In this document: piece after piece, positions 17,760 through 26,305 of the stretch
Numbering within the stretch: the stretch's first letter is position 1
Layout of the letters: the number at the start of each line of letters is the position of its first letter
Source: Kaistia sp. 32K
GTDB taxonomy: Bacteria; Pseudomonadota; Alphaproteobacteria; Rhizobiales; Kaistiaceae
Reading direction: 5' to 3'
Assembly: GCF_016629525.1 (NCBI RefSeq)
Contig: NZ_AP024269.1
Location: forward strand, 2,046,001 to 2,110,000
DNA: 64,000 bases
Notes under the pieces: generated by a model
Told to the model about the DNA's origin: nothing
The model's input: only the letters and a program-made list of their open reading frames with translations
Database searches by the model: none
Program-made: the position numbers and the translations under genes

Positions 17760-18955
17760 GCCATGATCGAACGCTGGCGCGACAGGCATCGGTCGAGCGC
17801 ATAGCGCTCGATGATCGTCTGGCGCGCCTGCCGTCGCATGTCGGCGAAGGCTTGCGGCCGGGCCAGGACGTCGAGGACCGTCTCGGCAATCGCTTCCGGC
17901 TCGAAGAACGGCACCAGCAGGCCGTTCTGGCCATGGCGGATGACTTCCTGCACCGGCGCCGTCTCGGATCCGATCACCAGTGCCCCGCAGGACATCGCCT
18001 CCAGGACGGACCACGAAAGCACAAACGGGTAGGTGAGATAGATATGCGCGGCTGAAATCTGGAACAGCCGCGTCAAAGTCTCATGCGGAACCTGGCCGGG
18101 AAAGAATACACGCGCGGGATCGAGCGGCGTTTCTTCGAGGACGGCGTCCTTCCAGGATTTTCCGTCGCGCCGCGATGCACCATAGCTGTTCGAGTCGCCG
18201 CCGACGAAGACGAAGATCGCGTCCTTGTGGCGGGCGAGAACCCGCTCGGCCGCCTTGGCCGCCTGCGGGAAGCCCCGGTAGGGCTCCAAATCCCGCGCCG
18301 CGAAGGTCACCACGGGATCACCGGGCTTGATGACGCGTCCGTCGGGAAGGGTCAGCCCATGGCGATTGTCGGGCCGGAAACGGTGGACGTCGATCCCGTC
18401 ATGGCAAACGGCGATGCGCCGGGCATAGTTCTCGGGATAGCGGCTGCGCTGCCAGCCGGTCGGGCTGATGCCGGCATCGATGGCGTCGAGCGTCACGAGC
18501 TGGGCCGCGTTTCGCAGCCGCAGGCGCTGGCGCACGTCCAGGTCGATGACGTCTTCCGGGTCGAAACCGACATCGGCGCCCTCGGCGCGGTAGAAGAATT
18601 CGCAATAGCCGAGCGCCGGCGCGCGCGGCACGACGTCCTTCACGAACATCATGCTGCCCCAGCCGATATGGCCGACGACCATGTCGGGCGGCCCCTCGGC
18701 GCGGACGAGCGCATCGAGGGTCTCGGCGACGCGCAATCCGATGCGGACGTGATGCTCGGTCGTCGCCAGGGGGCTGGTCCGGATCGCGGCCAGCGTGGCC
18801 GGAGGCTCGGCCCGGTGGCGGACAATGCGGACACCCGGCAAGCGCCGATCGACGCTTTCCGTGATGAGGGTGACCTCATTGCCGGCAGAGGCGAGGTTGG
18901 CGGCCAGATGTTCGAACTGGCCGACGCCGCGTCTGTGAATGAAGAGTATCTTCAT
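17714..18955 (-). CDS. Glycosyltransferase family 4 protein
   Basis: 413 aa GT-B fold glycosyltransferase. The N-terminus MKILFIHRRGVGQFEHLAANL is the first nucleotide-type strand with a glycine loop. VVTFAARDLEPYRGFPQAAKA is the start of the donor domain, and SWSVLEAMSCGALVIGSETAPVQE is the GT4 donor-site region. HDGIDVHRFRP is also characteristic. It lies 42 bases after the MarR regulator on the same strand, so regulator and enzyme are probably on one transcript. Its 3' end overlaps that of the SGNH gene, so transcripts of the two glycan arms run into each other here. Confidence 0.88.
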   Translation of the reverse strand: MKILFIHRRGVGQFEHLAANLASAGNEVTLITESVDRRLPGVRIVRHRAEPPATLAAIRTSPLATTEHHVRIGLRVAETLDALVRAEGPPDMVVGHIGWGSMMFVKDVVPRAPALGYCEFFYRAEGADVGFDPEDVIDLDVRQRLRLRNAAQLVTLDAIDAGISPTGWQRSRYPENYARRIAVCHDGIDVHRFRPDNRHGLTLPDGRVIKPGDPVVTFAARDLEPYRGFPQAAKAAERVLARHKDAIFVFVGGDSNSYGASRRDGKSWKDAVLEETPLDPARVFFPGQVPHETLTRLFQISAAHIYLTYPFVLSWSVLEAMSCGALVIGSETAPVQEVIRHGQNGLLVPFFEPEAIAETVLDVLARPQAFADMRRQARQTIIERYALDRCLSRQRSIMAQMFGASMRSVAAAG

Positions 18956-18997
18956 GCAGAGGCCCCTGTTCCTGGCGGCGGCGGGGCGGCCATCCGG

Positions 18998-19567
18998 CTA
19001 CGCGCCGTAGCGCGTCGCATTGGTCCAGACCAACTCCAGCTTCTGAAGCAGACGATAGGCGTTGTCGAGCTCGCGCGACTCGTCCTCGTCCCGAACGAGC
19101 AGGCGATGATAGGTGTCGTCCGCGGTCCGCAGGGCCTGGCAGAGATCGTGTCCCTTCTGGGAAAGGCTGATCCGGGCCGACCGGCGGTCGCGCTGCGAGG
19201 CGACGCGGTCGATATAGCCGAGATCGACGAGCTGCTTCAGGTAGTAGGAGACGTTCGAGCCCAGATAGTGGCCCTTGTCGAGCAGGTCCCGCACCGACAA
19301 TTCGCCATTGCCGATGGTGAACAGCACCATGACCTGGGCCGGTCCGATGTCGCCGACGCCCAGTTTGCCCATCTCGATCCGGAGCAGATCGGTGAAGCGC
19401 CGGTTGACGCGTTCGATCGTCCGGGCAAGCTCGAAATGCGTTACATGCCCGCCATCATGTTCGGTTACAACCGTGATCACGCTCGCAGATGCGAGATTGC
19501 TACTCGATCCAACGTTGTTATCCGACTCTTCGACTTCTACCGCCGCTTGCAGAAGTTCTCGCGTCAT
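18998..19567 (-). CDS. MarR-family regulator, WggR/ExpG-like position
   Basis: 189 aa winged-helix DNA-binding protein. The wHTH region reads LSVRDLLDKGHYLGSNVSYYLKQLVDLGYIDRV followed by the wing SQRDRRSARISLSQKG, the MarR hallmark. The GHYLGSNVSYYLK recognition helix resembles that of alphaproteobacterial regulators such as LdtR and ExpG/WggR. In S. meliloti WggR (about the same length) activates the galactoglucan genes from a position beside the type I secretion genes, as here. The frame continues to a TTG at 19666, but the ATG at 19567 gives the usual length. It is divergent from the secretion operon across a region with an inverted repeat. Confidence 0.83.
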   Translation of the reverse strand: MTRELLQAAVEVEESDNNVGSSSNLASASVITVVTEHDGGHVTHFELARTIERVNRRFTDLLRIEMGKLGVGDIGPAQVMVLFTIGNGELSVRDLLDKGHYLGSNVSYYLKQLVDLGYIDRVASQRDRRSARISLSQKGHDLCQALRTADDTYHRLLVRDEDESRELDNAYRLLQKLELVWTNATRYGA

Positions 19568-19604
19568 TATCTGGCCCCGTATCGCTAATTTTAATTCAAG
19601 TTTC

Positions 19605-19646
19605 GAAGCATTGTTGTGTATCGATTCGTCTATTCGACAATGCTTC
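19605..19646. promoter_or_regulatory. Inverted repeat in the MarR / type I secretion divergent promoter
   Basis: The arms GAAGCATTGT (19605-19614) and ACAATGCTTC (19637-19646) are perfect inverted repeats of 10 bases with a 22-base spacer. They lie 38 bases upstream of the MarR start and about 100 bases upstream of the secretion ATPase start, in A+T-rich DNA. The position suits an autoregulatory operator for the adjacent MarR protein, or a structured 5' leader. Confidence 0.5.
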
Positions 19647-19748
19647 AGCCGATAGACGTATTCCAAGCAAACATTCTATCAGATAGTCCGAAAATTGGAT
19701 TAAATGTATCTTCTGGACACCCTTGATGCTGGACGATAGAGTTATGAA

Positions 19749-21557
19749 GTGACAATTTCAAGGCAATCCAATATTATGCCGAAAATTGAAGCAACATCCT
19801 CGCATGTTGCAGATGCGAAGGCGCCAGGGGACGTAGCCGTTCCTGAGGCGATCGTCATCGAGGCGCGTCGTTCCTTCATGGCCGGCCTCGGTTATGCTGC
19901 AATCCTGAGTGCATTCATCAACGTCCTGCAACTCACTGTACCGCTCTATATGCTTCAGGTGCACGATCGTGTGCTGAACAGCCGGAGCATGGATACCCTA
20001 GCCATGTTGTCGATACTGGCAGGTGGCGCGCTCATTCTCTACGGTCTTCTCGAATTTATCCGCTCTCAAGCTTTCCAGGTGATGGGCGGCCGGCTTGTGC
20101 GTAAGCTCAACGGGCCGGTGCTGGCGGCCTCCATCCGCGCTTCGGCGCGCGAAGGGACGAGCAAGGCGGCGCAATCGTTGCGCGATTTGGCCGAGCTTCG
20201 GAGCTTCCTGACCGGCCACGCCGTCAGCGCTCCGCTGGAGGCGGCCTGGAGCCCGATCTTCCTGGTCGTGCTGTTCCTGCTGCATCCGGGCTTCGGCATC
20301 GTCGGCGTCGTCTCCATCCTCATTCTCGTCATATCGAACATCGCCCTCGACATCTCTACGCGGAGCCTCCTGACGGAAGCCAACAAGGCCAATGTCGAGG
20401 CGATCGGTAACGTCGCCGGTCAGGTCCGCCATGCCGAGGTGATCGAGAGCATGGGCATGCTCCCCGCTCTCTCCGCGCGCTGGCGCCTGGCCCAGCTCAG
20501 CGCCCTCGAACTGCTCGAAACCGCAAACCGCCGCGGCAAGGTCATCGCCACCGTCACGAGGACCATCCGCTACGGCATGCAGCTCTTCGTGCTGGCGCTT
20601 GGTTGTATCCTGGCGATCCGGCAGGAGATATCGAGCGGCGCGATGATCGCCTCGACGATCGTGATGGGGCGCCTTTTGATGCCCTTCGACAGCGTCGTCG
20701 AGAACGGCCGGCAGTGGGTGATGGCGAGCGGCGCGTGGAAGCGCGTGCGGGAGCTGATTGCGACCGAGGGTGCCGATCGGCAGACGATGCCGACCACCGT
20801 CTGCAATGGCGATCTCGTCGTCGACAAGCTGATCTACGCCGCGGCCGGGCAGGACGTTCCGATTATCAAGGGCGTTTCGTTCAGCCTTTCGCCGGGCGAA
20901 GTGCTCGGCGTCATCGGCCCGTCGGCGGCCGGCAAGTCGACGCTGGCGCGGCTCCTCGTCGGCATCGTCAAGCCGACGGCCGGCGGCGTCTATCTCGACG
21001 GCAACAGCGTCTATCTCTGGGAGCGGGAATCGTTCGGCCAACTCGTCGGCTACCTGCCGCAATCGGTCTCGCTGCTCGACGGCACGATTCGCGACAACAT
21101 CGCCCGAATGGATGCAGGCGATCCGCGTGCCGTGATCGAGGCGGCCCGCATCGCCGACGTGCATGAAATGATCGGCAGGCTGCCGCTCGGCTACGACACG
21201 CCGGTCGGCGACGCGCGACTGACGCTCTCCGGTGGCCAACGCCAGCGGGTGGCGCTCGCGCGCTGCCTCTACGGCCATCCCCGGCTGATCGTGCTCGACG
21301 AGCCGAATGCCAATCTCGATGCAACCGGCGAAGCGGCGCTGATCCGCGCCATTCGTGCCGCGAAGGCCGATGGCGCCATCGTCGTCATGATCGCCCATCG
21401 ACCGGCGATCATGGAGGTCGCCGACAAACTGCTCGTGCTGGAAAACGGCCGAGTGTCCCAGTTCGGTCCGCGCACCGACATCGTATCGCCGATGAACCCC
21501 AAGCGACAGGCTCCCAACCCGTCGCCGGCGATAGCCCAAGGCGGAGATCGACGTTGA
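19749..21557 (+). CDS. Type I secretion ABC transporter (PrtD/WgdA-like)
   Basis: 602 aa inner-membrane ATPase/permease of a type I secretion system, which with an adaptor and a TolC-like channel exports RTX proteins straight to the medium. The transmembrane half (about 40-340) contains NVLQLTVPLYMLQVHDRVLNS, diagnostic of the PrtD/LapB-type exporters. The ATPase half has Walker A GPSAAGKST (about residue 390), signature LSGGQRQRVALAR and Walker B/D-loop VLDEPNANLD, the last typical of type I secretion ATPases. No peptidase C39 domain. The start is GTG 19749 or ATG 19776, neither with a strong ribosome site. The stop overlaps the adaptor's TTG. Confidence 0.92.
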   Translation: MTISRQSNIMPKIEATSSHVADAKAPGDVAVPEAIVIEARRSFMAGLGYAAILSAFINVLQLTVPLYMLQVHDRVLNSRSMDTLAMLSILAGGALILYGLLEFIRSQAFQVMGGRLVRKLNGPVLAASIRASAREGTSKAAQSLRDLAELRSFLTGHAVSAPLEAAWSPIFLVVLFLLHPGFGIVGVVSILILVISNIALDISTRSLLTEANKANVEAIGNVAGQVRHAEVIESMGMLPALSARWRLAQLSALELLETANRRGKVIATVTRTIRYGMQLFVLALGCILAIRQEISSGAMIASTIVMGRLLMPFDSVVENGRQWVMASGAWKRVRELIATEGADRQTMPTTVCNGDLVVDKLIYAAAGQDVPIIKGVSFSLSPGEVLGVIGPSAAGKSTLARLLVGIVKPTAGGVYLDGNSVYLWERESFGQLVGYLPQSVSLLDGTIRDNIARMDAGDPRAVIEAARIADVHEMIGRLPLGYDTPVGDARLTLSGGQRQRVALARCLYGHPRLIVLDEPNANLDATGEAALIRAIRAAKADGAIVVMIAHRPAIMEVADKLLVLENGRVSQFGPRTDIVSPMNPKRQAPNPSPAIAQGGDRR

Positions 21558-22951
21558 AGAACCTGACCCGACAGACCCCGGCCGAGATCGAGCGGGCCCG
21601 GCGCGATGCCGTTCCCGCGATCGTCTATGCGACCGCCTTGCGCGGCAGCCGCAACGAGATCCTCGATCGCGAGCCGAGCCTTCGCACGCCCATCATCGCC
21701 GGTTTCCTGGCGGTCACGATCGGCTTCGGCGGATTCATCGGCTGGGCCTATTCGGCGAATCTCGACAGCGCGGCGGTGGCGAGCGGCTCCGTCGTCGTCG
21801 ACAGCAAGCGCAAGACCGTCAGCCATTTCGAGGGCGGCATCCTGAAGCGTCTCCTGGTGAAGGAGGGCGACTCCGTGAAGGCCGGCCAGCCGCTGATCCT
21901 GCTGGACGATACGCGCGCCAGGTCCGAGCTGCAGCAGCTCACCGGGCGGCGCTTCGCCCTGACGGCGAAGCTGGCGCGTCTGCGCAGCGAGCAGGCCGAG
22001 GCGAATTCGGTCGAGTTTCCGTCCGAGCTGCTGGCGTCGACCGAACAGGCGGCTCGCGACGCCGTGGCGGCCGAGCAGAAGTTCTTCGAATCGCGCACGG
22101 TGGCCAAGAGCGGCCGCCTGGACGTGCAGAGAAAGTCCGTCGAGCAACATGACGCGGAGGCGGCGGCTCTGGCCGCACAGAGCGAGTCGAACCGACGGCA
22201 GCAGGAGATTCTCGAGGAACAGCGAAGCGCGATCGACGGTCTGGTCAAGAAGGGCTTCGCCAGGCGCTCCCAATTGCTGGAGATCGATTCGCGCCTCAGC
22301 GAACTGATCGGCAATGCCGGCGAGCAGGCGGCCAACAAGGCCAAGGCCGAACAGGCCAAGGCGGGCGCCAATCTCGAACTGCTCGCGCTGACGCAGGACT
22401 GGATGCAGCAGGTGTCCGGCGACATCGCGACGGCGCAGGGCGAGCTCGCCGAGGTCGATGAGCGCATCGTCGCGGCGCGCGACGTGCTTCAGCGGCTCGA
22501 GGTGCGCTCGCCGCAGGCGGGCGTCATCGTCAACATCCAGGTCCGCACCGTCGGTGGCGCGATCTCCGCCGGTGCGCCGCTGATGGACATCGTGCCAGAG
22601 GACGAGCCGATGGTCATCGAGGCGCATGTCAGCCCCACCGACATCGACAGCGTCCGCGTCGGCTCGCCCGTGCGGGTCCGTCTGACGGCTTATAATCAGC
22701 GCAGCCATGCTCCGCTGGAGGGCAGGCTGACCTATGTGGCGGCCGATCACGTCATCGACGAGCGCACCAACGTTGCCTATTTCGTGACGCGGGCCGAGGT
22801 GCTGCCGGAGGCGCTCGCCGCCGCCCGGGATGTGAAGCTCTACCCGGGCATGCCCGCGGACGTGCTGATCATCAACAAGCCGCGCCTCGCGATCGACTAC
22901 CTGCTCTCGCCGATTACCGACAGCTTCAACGCCGCCTTCCACGAAGAGTGA
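21554..22951 (+). CDS. Type I secretion membrane-fusion protein (HlyD/WgdB-like)
   Basis: 465 aa periplasmic adaptor anchored by one N-terminal helix (about 39-58, IIAGFLAVTIGFGGFIGWAY). SGSVVVDSKRKTVSHFEGGILKRLLVKEGDSV is the classic biotinyl-lipoyl half-motif of the PrtE/LapC branch (read as two parts: SGSVVVDSKRKTV, then SHFEGGILKRLLVKEGD). It is followed by long coiled coils (about 120-300) and the beta-barrel segment EAHVSPTDIDSVRVGSPVRV. It begins at a TTG that overlaps the stop of the ATPase gene (TTGA), with GGAG 8 bases upstream. The outer-membrane channel is not encoded nearby, so a TolC homologue elsewhere must serve. Confidence 0.92.
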   Translation: MKNLTRQTPAEIERARRDAVPAIVYATALRGSRNEILDREPSLRTPIIAGFLAVTIGFGGFIGWAYSANLDSAAVASGSVVVDSKRKTVSHFEGGILKRLLVKEGDSVKAGQPLILLDDTRARSELQQLTGRRFALTAKLARLRSEQAEANSVEFPSELLASTEQAARDAVAAEQKFFESRTVAKSGRLDVQRKSVEQHDAEAAALAAQSESNRRQQEILEEQRSAIDGLVKKGFARRSQLLEIDSRLSELIGNAGEQAANKAKAEQAKAGANLELLALTQDWMQQVSGDIATAQGELAEVDERIVAARDVLQRLEVRSPQAGVIVNIQVRTVGGAISAGAPLMDIVPEDEPMVIEAHVSPTDIDSVRVGSPVRVRLTAYNQRSHAPLEGRLTYVAADHVIDERTNVAYFVTRAEVLPEALAAARDVKLYPGMPADVLIINKPRLAIDYLLSPITDSFNAAFHEE

Positions 22952-23249
22952 TTGCGCGGCGCTTGTTGCAATGCAGCAATTTCGTTCGAAGAATATTTCG
23001 AATTTCCTGGCAATTTAATCGCATAGATAAACCAGTAATTCTGCAATTAGACCGATTAGTCTAGCAAATGTACTGGCTTCGCCAAGATCTAAAGAGTAGA
23101 ATCATTGATAAAGGCGTTGCTTGTCTCTGATGTTCGCTTATAGTGCAGTGCGTCATGCTTTTTCCGAAACCAGCCGGGTGGCGGAGGGCAGGGCGGCCGC
23201 GGAGATACTTCGATCTGGGCGGCGCAAGCGACTGACATAGGAGACCTCA
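22952..23249. other. A+T-rich region before the small RTX gene
   Basis: About 300 bases with no convincing gene. The left two thirds are A+T-rich, unlike most of the window, and include TTCGAAGAATATTTCGAA, a near-palindrome at 22985-23002. This region probably carries a separate promoter for the RTX gene, as expected if the secreted protein is needed in larger amounts than its exporter. The decamer TCGAAGAATA (22986-22995) also occurs at 8611-8620 before the first glycan operon. Confidence 0.5.
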
Positions 23250-23963
23250 ATGGCCACTCTAGAAGGTGGGGCGTATGACGACGTCCTATTCGGCACTCGC
23301 TTCAGCGATATCATCTTCGCCCATGGTGGCGCCGACACAGTCTTCGGCGGCGATGGCGATGACACGATTTTCGGTGGTGCGGGTAACGACACGCTTTTCG
23401 GCGACGACGGCAATGACCTGCTGTTCGGCGGCATAGGCGACGACACGCTTTTCGGCGGCAACGGCGACGACCAGCTGTTTGGCGGCGATGGCAATGACCA
23501 GCTGTACGGCGGTGCCGGCAACGACATCCTCGATGGCGGTGCTGGTGACGACATCCTCGACGGCGGCGACGGCAACGACATCCTTCTCGGCGGTGCCGGC
23601 AACGATGTCCTCTACGGCGGCGCTGGCGCTGATATCCTGAATGGCGGCGCGGGCAACGATATCCTCGTTGGCGGTGCCGGCAATGACATCCTGATCGGCG
23701 GCGCCGGCAACGACATCTTTGTCTTCACCGGTGGTGGCGGCAACGACGTCGTCATGGACTTCCATGCCGGCGAAGACATTCTTCAGATCCAGAAGAACAT
23801 CAACGATACGCACATCTCGTCGGCAGAAGATCTTGCTGCCCGCGCGACGCAGGTCGGCAACAATACCGTGATCGATCTTGGCCATGGCGACTCGATTACG
23901 CTCGTGAACGTCAATGCCAACGACGTCCACGCCAACCCGCACGGCTATTTCGTTATCGGCTGA
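23250..23963 (+). CDS. Small RTX calcium-binding secreted protein (WgeA-like position)
   Basis: 237 aa protein made almost entirely of calcium-binding nonapeptides. Fourteen consecutive GGxGxDxxx-type repeats run from about residue 33 to 158 (for example [18 protein letters not shown]), with degenerate ones before them. The final 75 residues ([15 protein letters not shown]... ending GYFVIG) have the look of a C-terminal type I secretion signal. There is no N-terminal signal peptide. The natural exporter is the pair encoded just upstream. In S. meliloti the equivalent gene is expE1/wgeA, whose product is secreted. AGGAG 7 bases before the ATG is strong. There is no catalytic domain; a structural or matrix role is inferred. 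Confidence 0.9.
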   Translation: MATLEGGAYDDVLFGTRFSDIIFAHGGADTVFGGDGDDTIFGGAGNDTLFGDDGNDLLFGGIGDDTLFGGNGDDQLFGGDGNDQLYGGAGNDILDGGAGDDILDGGDGNDILLGGAGNDVLYGGAGADILNGGAGNDILVGGAGNDILIGGAGNDIFVFTGGGGNDVVMDFHAGEDILQIQKNINDTHISSAEDLAARATQVGNNTVIDLGHGDSITLVNVNANDVHANPHGYFVIG

Positions 23964-23984
23964 TCCCCCGTCAGCTGATGGCCT

Positions 23985-24015
23985 GCGGCGCCCGGTCCCT
24001 CCCACCGGGCGCCGC
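23985..24015 (+). terminator. Strong stem-loop after the small RTX gene
   Basis: GCGGCGCCCGGT (23985-23996) pairs perfectly with ACCGGGCGCCGC (24004-24015) around a 7-base loop, 22 bases after the RTX stop codon. No T run follows, so it may act as a partial terminator or 3' stabiliser, giving high RTX expression and lower expression of the glycosyltransferase genes downstream. Confidence 0.65.
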
Positions 24016-24055
24016 ACCAGTCTCTCCTTGAGTTCGCGATATCGAGGTGCCCGGC

Positions 24056-26305
24056 ATGCTGGAAATCGTCCCGCTATCGCCCGCTGGTGGTCACGCGGAG
24101 TCCATCCGCAGTCTCAAGCTGGCCTCGGATGTTTCGGCGGTCGTCTGGGATATTCCCGGGCCCTGCTCGGTGCCGCCGCGTTGCACGCGGCAGGATGGCG
24201 AGGCCATCGCGCCGCTGGCGAGCCTGCGGCTCACGCGGGTCGATGGTGGCACCCGCATCATCTGGATCATGCGGCCGCGGACGTCGATGCGGCTTGTCGT
24301 TTCGGCCGGAACCCTCGGCCCCTCCGAGCGCATTGAAGTAGACCCCGCCGATCCCTTCATCGGTGCCGATGTCGCGGCGCTTGTCGAGGATCTGGACGGT
24401 CGCGCTCGCATCTCCTTGCTGACGGCGCTGCTGACCTCCTGGTGCGGCGCCTTCCGACTTTCCCGCTCGGCCACCTATGCCGAAGCCATCCAATTGCTGG
24501 CGAGCGAACTCCAGCCGGGCGATGCCCGCGCTGTCGTCGCCTGCCGGCCGACCCGCGACACCGCCATCGTCGAATTCGCGACGACCGCGGATCTCGGCAC
24601 TGTGAGCTCCGCCCACGTGGTCACCGCGCACGGCGTGCGCCGGCTGACGGTGGAAGCTCATGCCCGCAAGGCCGACAGCCATGGCCGTCGCGCCATGGTG
24701 CTGCTCGCCGACGGCGACGCGGCGATGCTCGGGGCCGGCACGCTGGTGCTGATCGGCGAGCACGGCATTGCCATCCGGACTCTCGGTCAGGCCACCAAGG
24801 CGCCGCTCAGCCTGCTGCGCTGGTGGGGCGCGCGTCGCAACGACAGCGCGCTCACGGAATTCCTGGTGCGCACGCTCTCGGTCCGCTCGGAAGAGGCGCG
24901 GCTTGCGGTCATCGACATGCAGGCCCGCGCCGCCGTGCCGGCCAAGGCCACCGAACTCGCAGCCTTCCAGCCGGGCGCGGAAGTGGATCTCGCCCTGTCG
25001 CTCGACGGTGGCCTTCTGGTCGGCGGCTGGTTCCGCGATCCGCAGGGTCTGATTGCCGGCGTCGATCACGTCGCCGCTGGCGCGACGCGGCCGATCGAGG
25101 CCGACTGGCATCTGTTTCCGGGGCGGGTCGGCTCAGCCGAAGGCACCACCCGCGACGACGCGACGGGCTTCATCGCCTATCTGCCGCACGACAAGCCGGC
25201 GGGACCGATCCTGCAGCCGCGCTTTCGCCTGCGCCTGAAATCCGGCGGCGAGATCAGCCTGATCCCGAGGCCGCAACCCATCGACGCGGCGACGATGCGG
25301 GCCGGCGCCCTGCGCGCGGTCCCCCTGCAGCATGCGACGGGAACCGTGCTCTCCGAGACGCTCGGGCCGGCTCTGGCCGAAATCCAGCGCCGCGTGGTCG
25401 CGTCCGTTTCGGTGGCGAGGACGGAGCACTTCGGTCCTCGGCTCGCGGAGCCGATGTTCTCGATCATCGTGCCGCTATACCGCGTGCTCGATTTCCTGCG
25501 TTTCCAGATCGCGGCCTTTGCGACGGACCCGGGCCTGCGCGATCAGGCCGAGATCATCTTCGTGCTCGATTCGCCCGAGCAGGCGGACGATGTCAGCCAT
25601 CTGCTCGGCGGGCTCTACCGGCTCTACCAGATGCCGATGACGCTGGCGGTCATGAGCGGCAATGGCGGCTATGCGCGCGCCAACAACGCCGGCGTGGAGC
25701 TGGCGCGCGGGCTGATCGTCAATCTGCTGAATTCCGACGTCATTCCGACCGGACACGACTGGCTGTCGCGGCTCTCCGATCGTCTCGGCGGCCCCGGCAA
25801 GGTCGGCGCGATCGGCCCGAAGTTGCTGTTTGAGGACGGCTCGCTGCAGCATGCCGGGCTCTATTTCCAGCGCGACGCACGCGGCACGTGGCTGAACCAC
25901 CACTTCTACAAGGGCATGCCCGGCGGCCATGCGCCCGCCAATGCGGCGCGCCCGGTGCCCGCCGTCACCGGCGCCTGCCTCGTCATGATGCGGGACACGT
26001 TCCAGGACGTCGGCGGCTTCACGGAGGACTATGTCATCGGCGACTACGAAGACAGCGACATCTGCCTGAAGATCCGCGCGACGGGGCAGGCGATCGCCTA
26101 TGAGCCCGGGGTCGCTCTCTATCATCTGGAGCGGCGCTCGATGCGGCGCAACGGCGATTACATGCGCGGCATCGCCTCCCGCTACAATTCCTGGCTGCAC
26201 AGCCAGCGCTGGGACGGCGTCATCGGCTCGCTGATGCAGGAAAGCTTCGAGCGGCCGGAGCCTGGTTCCTCCACGCCCGCGGGCTCGCGCAGGAGCGCGG
26301 CATGA
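24056..26305 (+). CDS. Glycosyltransferase family 2 protein, large (WgeB/ExpE2-like)
   Basis: 749 aa. The N-terminal 460 residues are not a known enzyme domain but include a GGLLVGGWFRDPQG module. The C-terminal GT2 domain (about 470-700) has MFSIIVPLYRVLDFLRFQI, VMSGNGGYARANNAG, NLLNSDVIPTGHDWLSRL (the DxD-equivalent), TGACLVMMRDTFQDVGGF and DYEDSDICLKIRATG (acceptor-base ED). The size and arrangement recall ExpE2/WgeB of the galactoglucan locus. The open frame includes a GTG at 24047, but ATG 24056 has GAGG 8 bases upstream. It overlaps the methyltransferase start by 4 bases. Confidence 0.86.
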   Translation: MLEIVPLSPAGGHAESIRSLKLASDVSAVVWDIPGPCSVPPRCTRQDGEAIAPLASLRLTRVDGGTRIIWIMRPRTSMRLVVSAGTLGPSERIEVDPADPFIGADVAALVEDLDGRARISLLTALLTSWCGAFRLSRSATYAEAIQLLASELQPGDARAVVACRPTRDTAIVEFATTADLGTVSSAHVVTAHGVRRLTVEAHARKADSHGRRAMVLLADGDAAMLGAGTLVLIGEHGIAIRTLGQATKAPLSLLRWWGARRNDSALTEFLVRTLSVRSEEARLAVIDMQARAAVPAKATELAAFQPGAEVDLALSLDGGLLVGGWFRDPQGLIAGVDHVAAGATRPIEADWHLFPGRVGSAEGTTRDDATGFIAYLPHDKPAGPILQPRFRLRLKSGGEISLIPRPQPIDAATMRAGALRAVPLQHATGTVLSETLGPALAEIQRRVVASVSVARTEHFGPRLAEPMFSIIVPLYRVLDFLRFQIAAFATDPGLRDQAEIIFVLDSPEQADDVSHLLGGLYRLYQMPMTLAVMSGNGGYARANNAGVELARGLIVNLLNSDVIPTGHDWLSRLSDRLGGPGKVGAIGPKLLFEDGSLQHAGLYFQRDARGTWLNHHFYKGMPGGHAPANAARPVPAVTGACLVMMRDTFQDVGGFTEDYVIGDYEDSDICLKIRATGQAIAYEPGVALYHLERRSMRRNGDYMRGIASRYNSWLHSQRWDGVIGSLMQESFERPEPGSSTPAGSRRSAA

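Noticed and set aside
23346..23723. Regularly spaced repeats considered as a CRISPR array
   Set aside because: The period is 27 bases with no unique spacers and stays in frame; it encodes calcium-binding nonapeptides.
23286..24017. A 243-codon open frame on the minus strand opposite the small RTX gene
   Set aside because: It mirrors the 27-base tandem repeat of the RTX gene, has no ribosome site, and its product is a low-complexity repeat. It is a shadow of the real gene.
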